Position numbers and translations under genes: made by a program
Shown: one piece after another, positions 55,401 to 64,000 of the stretch
How the letters are laid out: each line of letters opens with the position of its first letter
How positions within the stretch are numbered: the first letter of the stretch is position 1
Assembly (NCBI GenBank): GCA_025084515.1
Contig: JAJAGP010000892.1
Coordinates: 186,001-250,000, forward strand
Reading direction: 5' to 3'
Length of the DNA: 64,000 bases
Source of the DNA: Ancistrus triradiatus
Taxonomy: Eukaryota; Chordata; Actinopteri; Siluriformes; Loricariidae
Notes under the pieces: generated by a model
Database searches by the model: none
What the model saw: only the letters and a program-made list of their open reading frames with translations
What the model was told of the DNA's origin: nothing

Positions 55401-58400
55401 CCCTGTATTATAGTGGCAAATTGTATATCGTGAGTTTGGATGGTATAACACTACAGTCAAGTCAAGTCAGATCTATTTATATAGCGCTTTTTACAATGGA
55501 GCATTGTCTCAAAGCAACTTTACAAGTTTAGATTATCTCCTAATAATTACGTCCATTCCCAAATTGAGCAAGCCTAGGGCGACAGAGGCAAGGAAAAACT
55601 CCCTGAGTGTTATAGGAAGAAACCTTGGGAGGACCAAGACTCAAACAATGCTGATGCTTCAACTCAAAAAACAGCTGAAACAATGATTAGCCTAATACTT
55701 GATATATGTAGAAATTTTATTCAGTCCTGTCCCAAACCTGCCCACAGAGCGTTAGGGGTTCAGGTAAGACAGAATGATGTGTGAAGCTTTTCAGGCATCC
55801 AGAAAATACCTACTAAAGATACACACTAAAAGATACCACTCAACATCAAGAAAAGGTACATTTTAGTAGTTTTATTTCTGAGAGAAAAGACTGAAATTCC
55901 TCAACTCCCTGCCATTTGACATGTCTCAGACAGAGTTAAACTGCTAATGTTTAATCTACAGTGTGGAGCCTTCCACACCTCGAAATGGAAAGAAAGTTGT
56001 CACACAAAGACAATTCTCTCAAAAAATGCTCTGTTTGGTATTTGGGGTGTCTAAGACTATAAAGCATAAAGTATAACATTGTTTTAGCAATTCTATAATG
56101 ACCATATATAATTATTACTTTATCAGAAAACAACCAGAAAACAGAAGAAACTGAATAAAACAGAAAACCAGCTACATTCTATAGGCTACACTCGCACTTG
56201 TGAAATAGCAATATCTGGCAGTTTCATCGGGATGCCGAGTTGAGCCTTCTACAATCTGAAAAAGCTTGATCAGGTCATTTTGGAAGGGTAGCAGCCAAGA
56301 AACCACTTTTTTTCGGAATTGCAACAGGGTGAAAAAGCTAAAATATGCTAAAGCTCCCAAAGATTGGAATGTAGATCAGTAGGAAAGAGTATTAAAGTCA
56401 GATTTATTCCTATAGTGCTTTTTACAATGGTGCATTGTCTGAAAGCAGCTTTACACTAAACAATTAACTTCTATTAAAGCACAAACCCAAACTAAGCAAG
56501 CCTGGGCGACAAGCCCAAGCCCAAACGGAGGCGACAGTGGCAAGGAAAAACTCCCTGAACGTTATAAAGTAGAAACCTTAAGAGTACCAAGACCCAAAAA
56601 TTGAGTCAACATCCTTCGGCAGCTTAGATGATACAAGTAAGAATTAAACTAAGTTTTCTAATTAATAAGTTGATATAATATAAGAAAACTAATTAAATAT
56701 TAACAGAAACAACATATTTAAAAGAATAATAATAATTCAAATAGAATATAATAATATGGAGACTAAGATATTAGAGAAAATGTAATGTTATGAAGAGTAT
56801 AGTAAAATAGCAAATATAACTGCTATGGGCTGACGAATCCCAGTTAGAAATGTTTGGGCCTAATCACCAACCATATGTTATATACAGTAGGCTCATTATA
56901 CCATTGCTAAAACAACAAATCTAATAGTGGCCTAAGACTTTTGCATAGTAATGTATGTTTTAAGGAATGCGATGGTTCGAACAAGTTGTGTTTATAATGC
57001 CCTGGCTTGATGATATCTTTTCAAATTTAAGCATACCCTGAGAAATGGATACATTTCCCTTCCATAAACAAATAATGCACTACAAGAAAAACAGAAAACT
57101 GTCTCACAACACTGAAGAAAGTTGGCCAAAACACCACACTGCGTTCACGCAGCACTAACCCATACAAGTATATGGCAAGAAGGTAGCTGGGATTCAGCAG
57201 CTAAATACTTTAGAGACTCGTATCTATTCAAGAATACACAACCATGCTTGATGGACATGTATTAGCGCACTTGATTAATCTATTATACTATTTTAGGCCC
57301 AAAGTTATTGGTTCAGCAAAACAGACACACCTGGAGAATGGCTTGATTTTTCTTTTTGGTGCTCACATTTAGAGATTTTTTTGAAGATGTGTCTCAGTTC
57401 TAAATTAGGATACGAAGGGTTTGACACTGCTATGCAGAAATCAACAGCGGACTGAGACATGTAATGGCCAAGTGATATTCACATAGAGGAGAGCCAAACA
57501 GACACATCAAAGACCAGAGCAACACAATGTTCTAATACATGGTCTGCTACGTCAAGGCAGTGGGAATGTGGACGCAAACTCTGAAGTGAGCAAAAAAAAA
57601 TTTGCTCCCTCACACCTTTGATGAGAGAGAGGTCTGTTGCAAAGCTAAAGCAGTAACCCTATTTTAATGAAATGAAGTTTGTGTCCTACTTAGCAGGAAG
57701 AAGAAAAATGAGAAAGTCTGACTGGACCATCAAGCATCTAAAGTGTTTTGAGAGTGAAGAAACATTTTTCAAAGATTTTTCACTTCTGAAATTGGTGCTC
57801 TCGTGGCACAGTAGTCTTACATGCTAGTCCACCACTATAGGGACCCAGTGTGAGAACCAGCAGTGCCTTCTGGTCAGGTATTACATGCAGACATGATTAG
57901 CTGTGTCTGAGGGAGGAGAGGCCAGTCAGGAGGTCATCCTCCAATGTGCAACAATAACCCCTGCCAGCACAGTAATGGAACGATCTCCCTTTCATAGCAC
58001 TCTTTCACTTGAACCCTGGGTTCTCGGGAGATATGCATCGGAGCCCCAGGAAAAAGCCAGGTTTAAAAAGGTGGAAAAAAGTTCTAAAAGGTTTTCGAAT
58101 TGCTAAAGCCTTTAACGGCATATCAACATCATTTATGGGCAGCACAACCATACAAAATTAGTTCAAGTCTTTGGGAAGAGCTACATAGGGCATGGGTTTA
58201 TATTTTCATCTTCAAAACTGACTGCTAGTGTAAAGTGGGAAGAACCCCTGGCCATGTGTGACACAGACCCAGCCCCTAAGAAGGCCTGAGACTTTGGGTG
58301 AGCTTTGGGTGAGATGGAAAGTCAGAAAGATGCCCATATTGTTCAGTGTTGTAGTGTCTGGAGCAAGGAGCAGAAATCCATCGGGGACAGGGGGAAGCAT

Positions 58401-59566
58401 GCCACCAGTATAAGTACTGTAAACATAACTATATCATTTTTAATAATATATAGTAATATGTATGGAAAGAACTTGCCAACTATGCTAACTATGGATGCAA
58501 AAAAAACAAAAAAAAAACTTTTTAATACAGGTAGTCCTCGGGTTACGACGGTCTCAAGTTACGACGTTTCGTAGTTACGACGCATCTCCCATAAGCCTTG
58601 TTTCGACTTAAGTGGTTATGCGTCGTAAAACGTCGTGACTTCGTGTTTGTGTTGACGGCAGAGGAATACACTACGGTCGGTTACGCGGCTCGGGACTGAG
58701 GCGGCGGTGCGTCACCCCAGTGGCTTGTTAACTTTTTGCCCTTCATTATGGCTCCCAAACGTAAGGCAGACTCTTCTGATGGCAGTTCATCGAAGAAGAG
58801 GAAGGCCATCACCATGGAAGTGAAATTAGATATCATTAAGCCATACGGTAAGCGGGAAACACCGACAAACATTGGCCAATCGAAAGTGATAACTAGGCAG
58901 CGTAGTGGTCTTATTATTGAGATGGAAAAATAAATGTATTTTGTGTTTTTTGATAATTATGTGGGGTACTGTGTTAGAATAGGTGTTAGGATAGGATAAG
59001 TGCTTACAGTATGTTATTTATGATGTTATTTATGTACCGTATGTACGTGTGTTCTGACTTACACCGAAAATCGGTTTACGACGCCCCCTAGGGACGGATC
59101 TGCGTCGTAAGTCGAGGACTACCTGTATTTGAAGCCTTGCATGGCATATGCCTCTTCACATGCCTCACAGACCACTGTCACCAAAACCCACACATGTTTA
59201 TGTTATACTGTTACAACTGAAGAATTATAAGTTATATATATTACATAATTAAAAATAAGTATTATAAATATTTAAGTTTATCTACATTACTTATTTATGT
59301 TTATTTATTTATTTTTATATATATTGTATATATATATAAATAAATATACACACACACATACATACACACACACGCACAGACAGTATATTGGTATTGACTA
59401 TATTAGGTTAATTGATTGACTTGTATATGTATGTATGTATGTATGTATGTATATATACACACACACACACACACATATTATATTATTTTATATATATAAA
59501 TATTTTATTTTTATATATATATATATACACATACATACATAAAATAATATATATATATATACATAA

Positions 59567-59616
<50 letters not shown>

Positions 59617-61620
59617 ATACACACACACACATACATACACACACACACACATACATAAAAAGTCATTGACAATTTAGTGTAATCAATTAACCTATTAACC
59701 TAATAAACCAATTAACCTAACATGCATGTCTTTGGACTGTGGGAGAAACCCGGAGTACCCGGAGTAAACCCACACGGACATGGAGAGAACATGCAGACTC
59801 CACACAGAAAGAACCCAGGATGTTCCATGCTTGAGATTGAACCCAGGACCTTCTTGCTGTAAGTGCTTCCCACTGAGCCACTCATTCACTTATTTATATT
59901 TCTACTTATTAATATTCTTTTACTTGCGGGCACAAAAGTTTTTTTGTTTGCAAACTTATACAAGAAAGTGTGCTTTTACTAAAAGTAAAATTGATAATCA
60001 TGAGAAAATCGAATCGTCAACTCGAACCGTGAGCAGAGTATATCGGTCCCCCCCCCCATTAATCATACAACCCACCTTTTCTAAGAGCACACTGCTGATG
60101 TATGTGTGTGTGGAAAAATGGATCTTACCTCTGCAAAGTTCTCTCGAAACGTCTCATCATCAAACGGTTCAGTCTGAAGCCGACCTGCGCAGTCACAGAC
60201 ATACACGTGCATCACTAAGATGATCAGCAAGTCACATGCTTAACAAAACTGACCAAGTTATACACAACGCACCTCTGGCGAGCACGGCTCCATTGTCTTT
60301 GTAGTCCTGTATCTCAGCATCCTTACTTACTAGCAGTGCAGCAAGCTCTCCAACCTGCTTCTGCAATGCTTGCGTCATAGTCAACAGGGGGCGCACTAGT
60401 TCTTTGGACACCTTTGACAAACGAAAGAAAAATAAGTTCATCTCTGGATGCTGCCAACTGATGTTGACAGAACACTTAGGGCTTATATAAAGAGAAGAAT
60501 AATTGTGGGGGCTAAAAGTCTGAGGCCATTAATAAAAATGCTTGCTTGGTCAATGATCCCAAAACCTACTTAAAGACCAAAGAAGATCAAGGATTGCTGA
60601 AAGTTTGCAGACTTTCTTCCACTGTAACTAGATCTAAACCTCATCAAGCACTTATGGGGGCACTTGAAGACAAAGAAACATTCAGTAACATCACAACATG
60701 CCATTTGGATGCCGTATTGTGAAATCATGCTGGAAGAACTTGCATCATCAAATCTTGCTGAGCCAGCTTGAGTACATGCTGTGATTACAGCAAAATGGAG
60801 AATATAGCAAATCTTAAATTCTAAAATGAATGCCTTTTCTGAAAAGATTCAGATGATGTACAGTACTGTGCAAAAGTCTTAAGCCACCATTAGATTTGTT
60901 GTTTTAATAACCATACATAAACTGTCAACAACTGAGACAACAATTTCAAATTTCAAACAAAAAGAGACTGATAAATAATTATAAATGGTGGCCTGTCAAT
61001 CTAATGGTGGCCTGAGACTTTTGCGCAGTACTGTATTATAAAGAACACTGTATTAAATTCACAAAAAATGCAAAATAGAAGCATTTTCACTAGTGCTCTC
61101 AGACCTCCCCACTGTATATTGGATGGATCATACCACTACTACTGAGGCAGGGCTGCAGTGGAATTCCCAATAAAAGGGCACACCTCCCAGCTCACTCTTA
61201 AGCCTGACAGTTAGGTGGCTGCCCTCATGCTCAAGGATGAAGGTTGCTCCTGAGATCTGGTCATCTGATTGCCCGGTGAGACACGGCACAGCCAAGGAGC
61301 GCAGTCGAGCAAAGAATGCCTGCACCGGAGCCCTCAGACGCTTATTCAGATCCTGCAAGGAACAAGAGAGAAAGTATGTGGCATTGTCTGGACAAACCAT
61401 TCATTCTAGCCTTGTTGTAAGACAACGTTCTTGCCTGTGCTCGACTCTGTATACGATCTGGGCTCATCTCTTCCTCCCAAACATTGTTAAGGTCGGTCAG
61501 TAGCATTCGATATTCTGCATCACCAAACCAGGCTTTGGCCAGCAGCTTAGAACCTCCTATATTTACTGGCACCCAGGGTAGAGCTGACAAAGCTGCATCC
61601 GAGTGAGCCGTGCTCTCCAT
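50130..61620 (-). CDS. nhej1: nhej1, XLF/Cernunnos DNA end-joining factor, 7 coding exons
   Basis: Predicted 317-residue XLF (human 299). It acts in the nucleus in non-homologous end joining: it binds XRCC4, bridges DNA ends and stimulates ligase IV. Residues 1-135 are the head domain, 136-about 230 the coiled-coil stalk, and the tail is unstructured and ends in PKKKKAVGLFR, matching the Ku-binding motif at the end of human XLF. LNKRL, which includes the XRCC4-contacting Arg-Leu, and SELGGVPFYWEFHC are conserved; the Leu115 position of human XLF is Val here. All exon phases join. The gene sits just upstream of ihh in the same direction, as in mammals. Confidence is high. Confidence 0.94.
50334..51402 (-). 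mobile_element. Tc1 transposon, internally deleted (subfamily 7)
   Basis: Left end ACACTCACCGGCCACCTTAT, right end GGACCTAATAAAGTGGCCA. The minus strand retains pieces of the transposase (HAxLYEQIRL and DIQVVGSEFGINNMKAW parts in separate frames). It lies in the intron between nhej1 exons 6 and 7. Confidence 0.8.
51481..51545 (-). CDS. nhej1: nhej1 coding exon 6
   Basis: 65 nt, GMRPASPGSSQEVETQGKDS, low-complexity tail. Acceptor TTCAG, donor GTTTGA; phase fits both sides. Conservation is low here. Confidence 0.78.
51652..51841 (-). CDS. nhej1: nhej1 coding exon 5
   Basis: 190 nt, residues 201 on, RLLEKDMFEHNLEFDSELQ then LYVAVNT (human LYMAVTT), followed by the variable tail. Acceptor ATCAG, donor GTTACT, phase 1. 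An 8.3 kb repeat-rich intron separates it from exon 4. Confidence 0.9.
52000..52898. mobile_element. Long palindromic MITE, copy 3, interrupted
   Basis: Left arm from CTGTTTCTACATTCACTGTCC to GTCACTGCTGGACTGAGAAT at about 52272; right arm resumes near 52597 with GGTGGACCAACAAGGTTGG and ends near ATAGAAACAAGATGGTGGTT. The middle is a Penelope-like fragment. Confidence 0.8.
52275..52597 (-). mobile_element. Penelope-like retroelement fragment (GIY-YIG domain)
   Basis: The minus strand encodes CQELYIRETKQLLAKWMTQQ, the degraded YIGETKQ core of a GIY-YIG nuclease, then VQILDREELWFEFGIKEAIY and KCPSLNRGGG, the hallmark of teleost Penelope-like ORFs just before their end. An (ATC)n run at 52403-52432 makes a run of Asp in the frame. 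It is an insertion inside the palindromic MITE. Confidence 0.75.
53007..53278 (+). repeat. 'GCGCTTTTTACA' family repeat, copy 3
   Basis: Almost the same as 45458-45737, ending GACTTGACTT. It lies in nhej1 intron 4. Confidence 0.85.
53280..54630. other. nhej1 intron 4 segment; mostly unrecognised
   Basis: Contains the left end of a pogo-like element at about 54112 (CAGTCAAACCCTGTTATCTG) related to 4111-4754. Otherwise nothing recognised; by analogy with mammals this intron may hold ihh enhancers. Confidence 0.35.
55454..55650 (-). repeat. 'GCGCTTTTTACA' family repeat, copy 4
   Basis: Reverse copy starting (GTCAA)n, then ATAGCGCTTTTTACAATGGA and GGCAAGGAAAAACTCCCTGA. Confidence 0.8.
56394..56628 (-). 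repeat. 'GCGCTTTTTACA' family repeat, copy 5
   Basis: Reverse, diverged: GTGCTTTTTACAATGGTGCA, GGCAAGGAAAAACTCCCTGA. Confidence 0.75.
56960..57797. other. nhej1 intron 4, nothing recognised
   Basis: No repeat family or exon seen. Confidence 0.4.
57798..58062 (+). mobile_element. Probable SINE, third family
   Basis: Head GTGCTCTCGTGGCACAGTAG and a body with ACATGATTAGCTGTGTCTGA, GAGGCCAGTCAGGAGGTCAT. It resembles tRNA-derived fish SINEs, but the B box is poor. Confidence 0.45.
58528..59125 (+). mobile_element. Tigger MITE with transposase N-terminus
   Basis: 598 bp flanked by TA. Ends CAGGTAGTCCTCGGGTTACG and its reverse. At 58748 the plus strand starts MAPKRKADSSDGSSSKKRKA, then ITMEVKLDIIKPYGKRETP, the N-terminal helix-turn-helix of Tigger transposases (compare human TIGD proteins); a stop follows and the catalytic domain is missing. 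CpG content is high for an old element, so it may be fairly young. Confidence 0.85.
59285..59660. repeat. AT/AC compound microsatellite
   Basis: Alternating (AT)n, (AC)n and (GTAT)n blocks over about 370 bp in nhej1 intron 4. Confidence 0.95.
59718..59885 (-). mobile_element. tRNA-derived SINE, reverse
   Basis: AACATGCATGTCTTTGGACT, GAGTAAACCCACACGGACAT, and ATTGAACCCAGGACC (reversed B box). Same family as 32045. Confidence 0.8.
60129..60184 (-). CDS. nhej1: nhej1 coding exon 4
   Basis: 56 nt, GRLQTEPFDDETFRENFAE, matching the RLKTEPFEE block of human XLF. Acceptor GCGCAG, donor GTAAGA. Confidence 0.92.
60273..60411 (-). CDS. nhej1: nhej1 coding exon 3
   Basis: 139 nt from residue 136, with VSKELVRPLLTMTQAL and AEIQDYKDNGAVLAR, the start of the coiled-coil stalk. 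Acceptor CAAAG, donor GTGCGT, phase 1. Confidence 0.93.
60540..60845 (+). mobile_element. Tc1/mariner transposase fragment
   Basis: Same subfamily as 5990-6330: a NDPKTYLKTKEDQG-like stretch followed by a degraded SPDLNPIE region. It abuts the MITE at 60861. Confidence 0.6.
60861..61033. mobile_element. Short Tc1-type MITE
   Basis: 173 bp with TA on both sides, ends CAGTACTGTGCAAAAGTCTT and, reversed, CAGTACTGCGCAAAAGTCTC. It is in nhej1 intron 2, 100 bp from exon 2. Confidence 0.8.
61134..61352 (-). CDS. nhej1: nhej1 coding exon 2
   Basis: 219 nt, residues 63-135, with DLNKRLRAPVQAFFARL and SELGGVPFYWEFHCSPAS. Acceptor TTGCAG, donor GTATGA. It follows an 82-bp intron. Confidence 0.93.
61435..61620 (-). 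CDS. nhej1: nhej1 coding exon 1
   Basis: 186 nt, residues 1-62, beginning MESTAHSD, with LLAKAWFGDAEYRMLLTDLN and WEEEM. An upstream AG at 61641-61642 suggests a 5'UTR splice, as in human where the first exon is non-coding. The donor is GCAAGA, not GT. Confidence 0.9.
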
Positions 61621-61770
61621 TCCACTGTCGGTCAAAACACCTGAAGTTTGAGAACAGAGAGAGGTTAAAATGCTATGTAACATTAAATCTCAGACGGTTA
61701 GATGAGTGGCAAGTGCAGCTGCAGTTCCTCCATTGTTAGAACTGTGTATATACTGTACTCCAATAGACAC

Positions 61771-62346
61771 TCACCGATCACTTTATTAGGTGCACCTTCC
61801 TGCTTCTACACCAACTGTCCATTTTACCATATAGAAGCACCGTAGCTCTAAAACTATAGACTGCAGTCCATCAGTTTCTCTACATACTTTGTTAGTCTCC
61901 TTTGCCCTGTTCTCTACTGCTCAGTACCCCACAGGACCACCACAGACCAGGTACTCTTTGGGTTGTGGATCATTCCCAGCACTGCAGTGACACTGATGTG
62001 GTGGTGATGTTGTTTAAGTATGTGTTGTCCTGGTATGAGCAGACCAGACACGACAGTGCTCCTGGAGATTTTAAACATTGCTGGACTGAAAATAGTCCAC
62101 CTAGCAAAAATGTCCAGCCACCAGCATCATGTAGCAGCATCCTTTGAGCACCGATGAAGGATTAATGGATGAGTTATACAAACCGTGCAACAACAGATGA
62201 GCCTGTAGGGGTCCTGACCATTAGAGAACTAGAGACTATCAAGAGGCTAACAAAGTGTGCAGAGAAGCAGATGGAGTACAGTCTGTAATTGTAGAACTAC
62301 AAAGTGAATCTCTGTGGTAAGTGGAACTGATAAAATGGACAATAAA
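61771..62346. mobile_element. Long palindromic MITE, copy 4, truncated
   Basis: Starts CACTCACCGATCACTTTATT and AGGTGCACCTTCCTGC, the only copy with a complete left end. The right arm ends at about TAAAATGGACAAT, where the LINE begins. Confidence 0.85.
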
Positions 62347-62349
62347 ATG

Positions 62350-64000
62350 TAGTGTGCTCTGGCCCCATCCCAATGCGGCGAGGTGACCAAGCCTACAGCA
62401 GGTTATGGTCACTGAACTGCTGGCTGTCCAAGTGGTGCTCTGAAAACAACGTGGGCTATATAGACAACTGGACAGCCTTTGAGGGTAAGCCTGGCCTGTT
62501 AGGATGGGACGTGTCCATCCCACTGGGAGGGTGCTGCTTCTATCTCCTGCAACTTTTGCCCTAGTCTTATGTCCGATTGGTGAGGGGGCTGACTATACCG
62601 AGCAGGGGTTCAGGCAGCAGACCGACCGGCCTTAACCAAAGTCGCCTGCTAGCCATGCACCGTCACCCAGAACCACCAGATTGAAACTGTGTCTGTTACC
62701 AGCATCTGTCCTAAACGTAAACGCTCTCAAAAAGTTGTTTTATACCCTAATTAGTATAAAAACACATTATAGCTGCCCCCCCCCCCCCCTCCAGAAATAA
62801 CAACTTAGACTAAAGGCTAGGACGACCTTAACATTAGATCACTTACAAACAAAGCAGTAATTGTAAATGAAATAATCACTGATAAACGCTTACACGCTCT
62901 CTGTCTCACTGAGACTTGGATTAGACCTGATGAATATTTAGCCTTAAATGAAGCCTCACCTCCTGGATACAGTCATGCTAATCGCCCTCGTCCTAATGGT
63001 CGGGCTGGAGGCATAGCCACAATTTTTGACAAAGAGTTAGGTGTTACAACTAAATCCCATTACAAGGCTAATTCTTTTGAAATACTGATTCTTAATGTGA
63101 CTGATCCATCAGTATGGAAGTCAAAACCACACTCTTTTCAGCTTATCACAATTTACCGTGCTCCTGGTCCCTATTCAGAATTTCTTCAGGAATTTGCTAA
63201 CTTTCTTTCCTGCTTACTACTGTCAACAGATAAAGCTTTAATTGTAGGTGATTTCAATATTCACTTTGACAATGAGCAGGATCCACTTAGAATTGCTTTC
63301 GAGTCCATCTTAGAATCCATGGGTATCACTCAGAATGTGATGGGACCAACCCGCCGCTGTAATCATACTTTAGATCTAATATTAACATTTGGTATCAATA
63401 TAGATAACCTTGATGTTTTCCCGCAAAGTGATTCGATTTCAGATCACTATCTTTTAGTATTTGAGCTATCTCTAATAAATAAAATCCTTCTGCCTCGTTA
63501 TCACACCAAGCGCACTATCACATCGGCTACTCCAGCTGCATTTATTAAAAACCTACCAGATTGAAATTTAATACACCTACAGAGATCAATCATCTTGAGT
63601 GTGTAAATGACCAATTAGAATGTGTGCTTCCCTCAACCCTGGACACGATTGCTCCTGCTAGGGTCAAACACATTAGGGAAAAAAGGCTAGCACCATGGTA
63701 AAATGACAACACCCGTACCTTAAAGCAAAGAACACGGCACCTAGAGCGCAAGTAGAGACATAGTAAATTGGAGGTGTTTAAGATTGCTTGGAGGGACAGC
63801 ATGGCAGAGTATAAGCATGCCCTCACTAAAGCTAAAGCTGCATACTTCTCTTCAATCATAGAGAAAAATAAGAATAATCCAAGATTTCTCTTTAATACAG
63901 TCTCCAAATTAACAAAAAACCCGACAGAAAGTGACTCTCCCGTTCTGTGTAATTTTAACAGTAATGACTTCATGACTTTCTTTAATGATAAGATAGAAAA
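62350..64000 (+). mobile_element. CR1/L2-type LINE, 5' part, decayed, runs off the window
   Basis: 62377-62540 encodes SRLWSLNCWLSKWCSEN then NVGYIDNWTAFEGKPGLLGW, the esterase-like end of ORF1 in CR1/L2 elements. From about 62850 ORF2 begins, with CLTETWIRPDEY, an ASPPGYSHAN block, LIVGDFNIHFD (APE endonuclease), and SISDHYLLVFEL. A stop at 63562 and later stops (for example in the APW..NDNTRTLKQRTRHLERK region, 63692-63756) show it is dead. The reverse transcriptase lies beyond the window. Confidence 0.8.

Larger units (their letters stand above)
54631..56953. mobile_element. Composite Tc1-like palindrome with two inserted repeats
   Basis: Ends CAGTAGTGTGCAAAAGTC and, reversed, CATTACTATGCAAAAGTC. 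Blocks near 54760-54960 and 56165-56385 are inverted copies of each other. Near 56833 the plus strand reads ADESQLEMFGPNHQPYV, a Tc1 catalytic fragment. Copies of the 'GCGCTTTTTACA' family lie inside at 55454 and 56394. The short MITE at 60861 has the same ends. Confidence 0.55.

Noticed and set aside
62350..64000. Endonuclease open frame as a host gene
   Set aside because: The 155-codon frame is the APE domain of a CR1/L2-type LINE, with stops directly after it.

Overview
This window is a piece of a teleost fish nuclear genome, probably an otophysan or a similarly Tc1-rich lineage. It has intron-rich vertebrate genes, many Tc1/mariner copies, tRNA-derived SINEs with fish-type tails, long AC/CT/AT microsatellites, and two 100-N assembly gaps (15302-15401 and 43112-43211). 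Three protein-coding genes are recognisable, all on the minus strand. No RNA genes were found, and prokaryotic features do not apply.

Layout. (1) bin1 (amphiphysin II, N-BAR plus SH3) runs from its start codon at 34569 down to its stop at 1271. I could place 16 coding exons that join in one frame to 431 codons. (2) A hedgehog gene runs from 47344 to about 39330. Because nhej1 lies directly upstream in the same direction, as in mammals, it is best read as Indian hedgehog (ihha versus ihhb cannot be decided). Exons 1 and 2, which encode the signalling domain, are intact. Exon 3, the autoprocessing (Hint) domain, is broken by several frameshifts and stops. (3) nhej1 (XLF/Cernunnos) runs from 61620 to 50130 in seven coding exons totalling 317 codons, with one non-canonical GC-AG intron.

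The rest is introns and spacers filled with repeats: decayed Tc1 transposons of at least eight subfamilies, pogo/Tigger-type MITEs, long palindromic MITEs, an unclassified 'GCGCTTTTTACA' family, SINEs, a Penelope-like fragment, a CR1/L2-type LINE entering at the right edge, and a 1.8 kb minisatellite in the bin1 intron that splits the SH3 domain.

The genes do not form a pathway. BIN1 shapes membranes, IHH is a secreted morphogen, and XLF joins DNA ends. The conserved point is the ihh-nhej1 neighbourhood: in mammals nhej1 introns hold ihh enhancers, so the large nhej1 intron here (51842-60128) may be regulatory. The most interesting observation is the hedgehog gene with a clean N-domain and a broken C-terminal processing domain. 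All exon boundaries were read by eye from splice sites, phase and remembered family sequences; no search was run.
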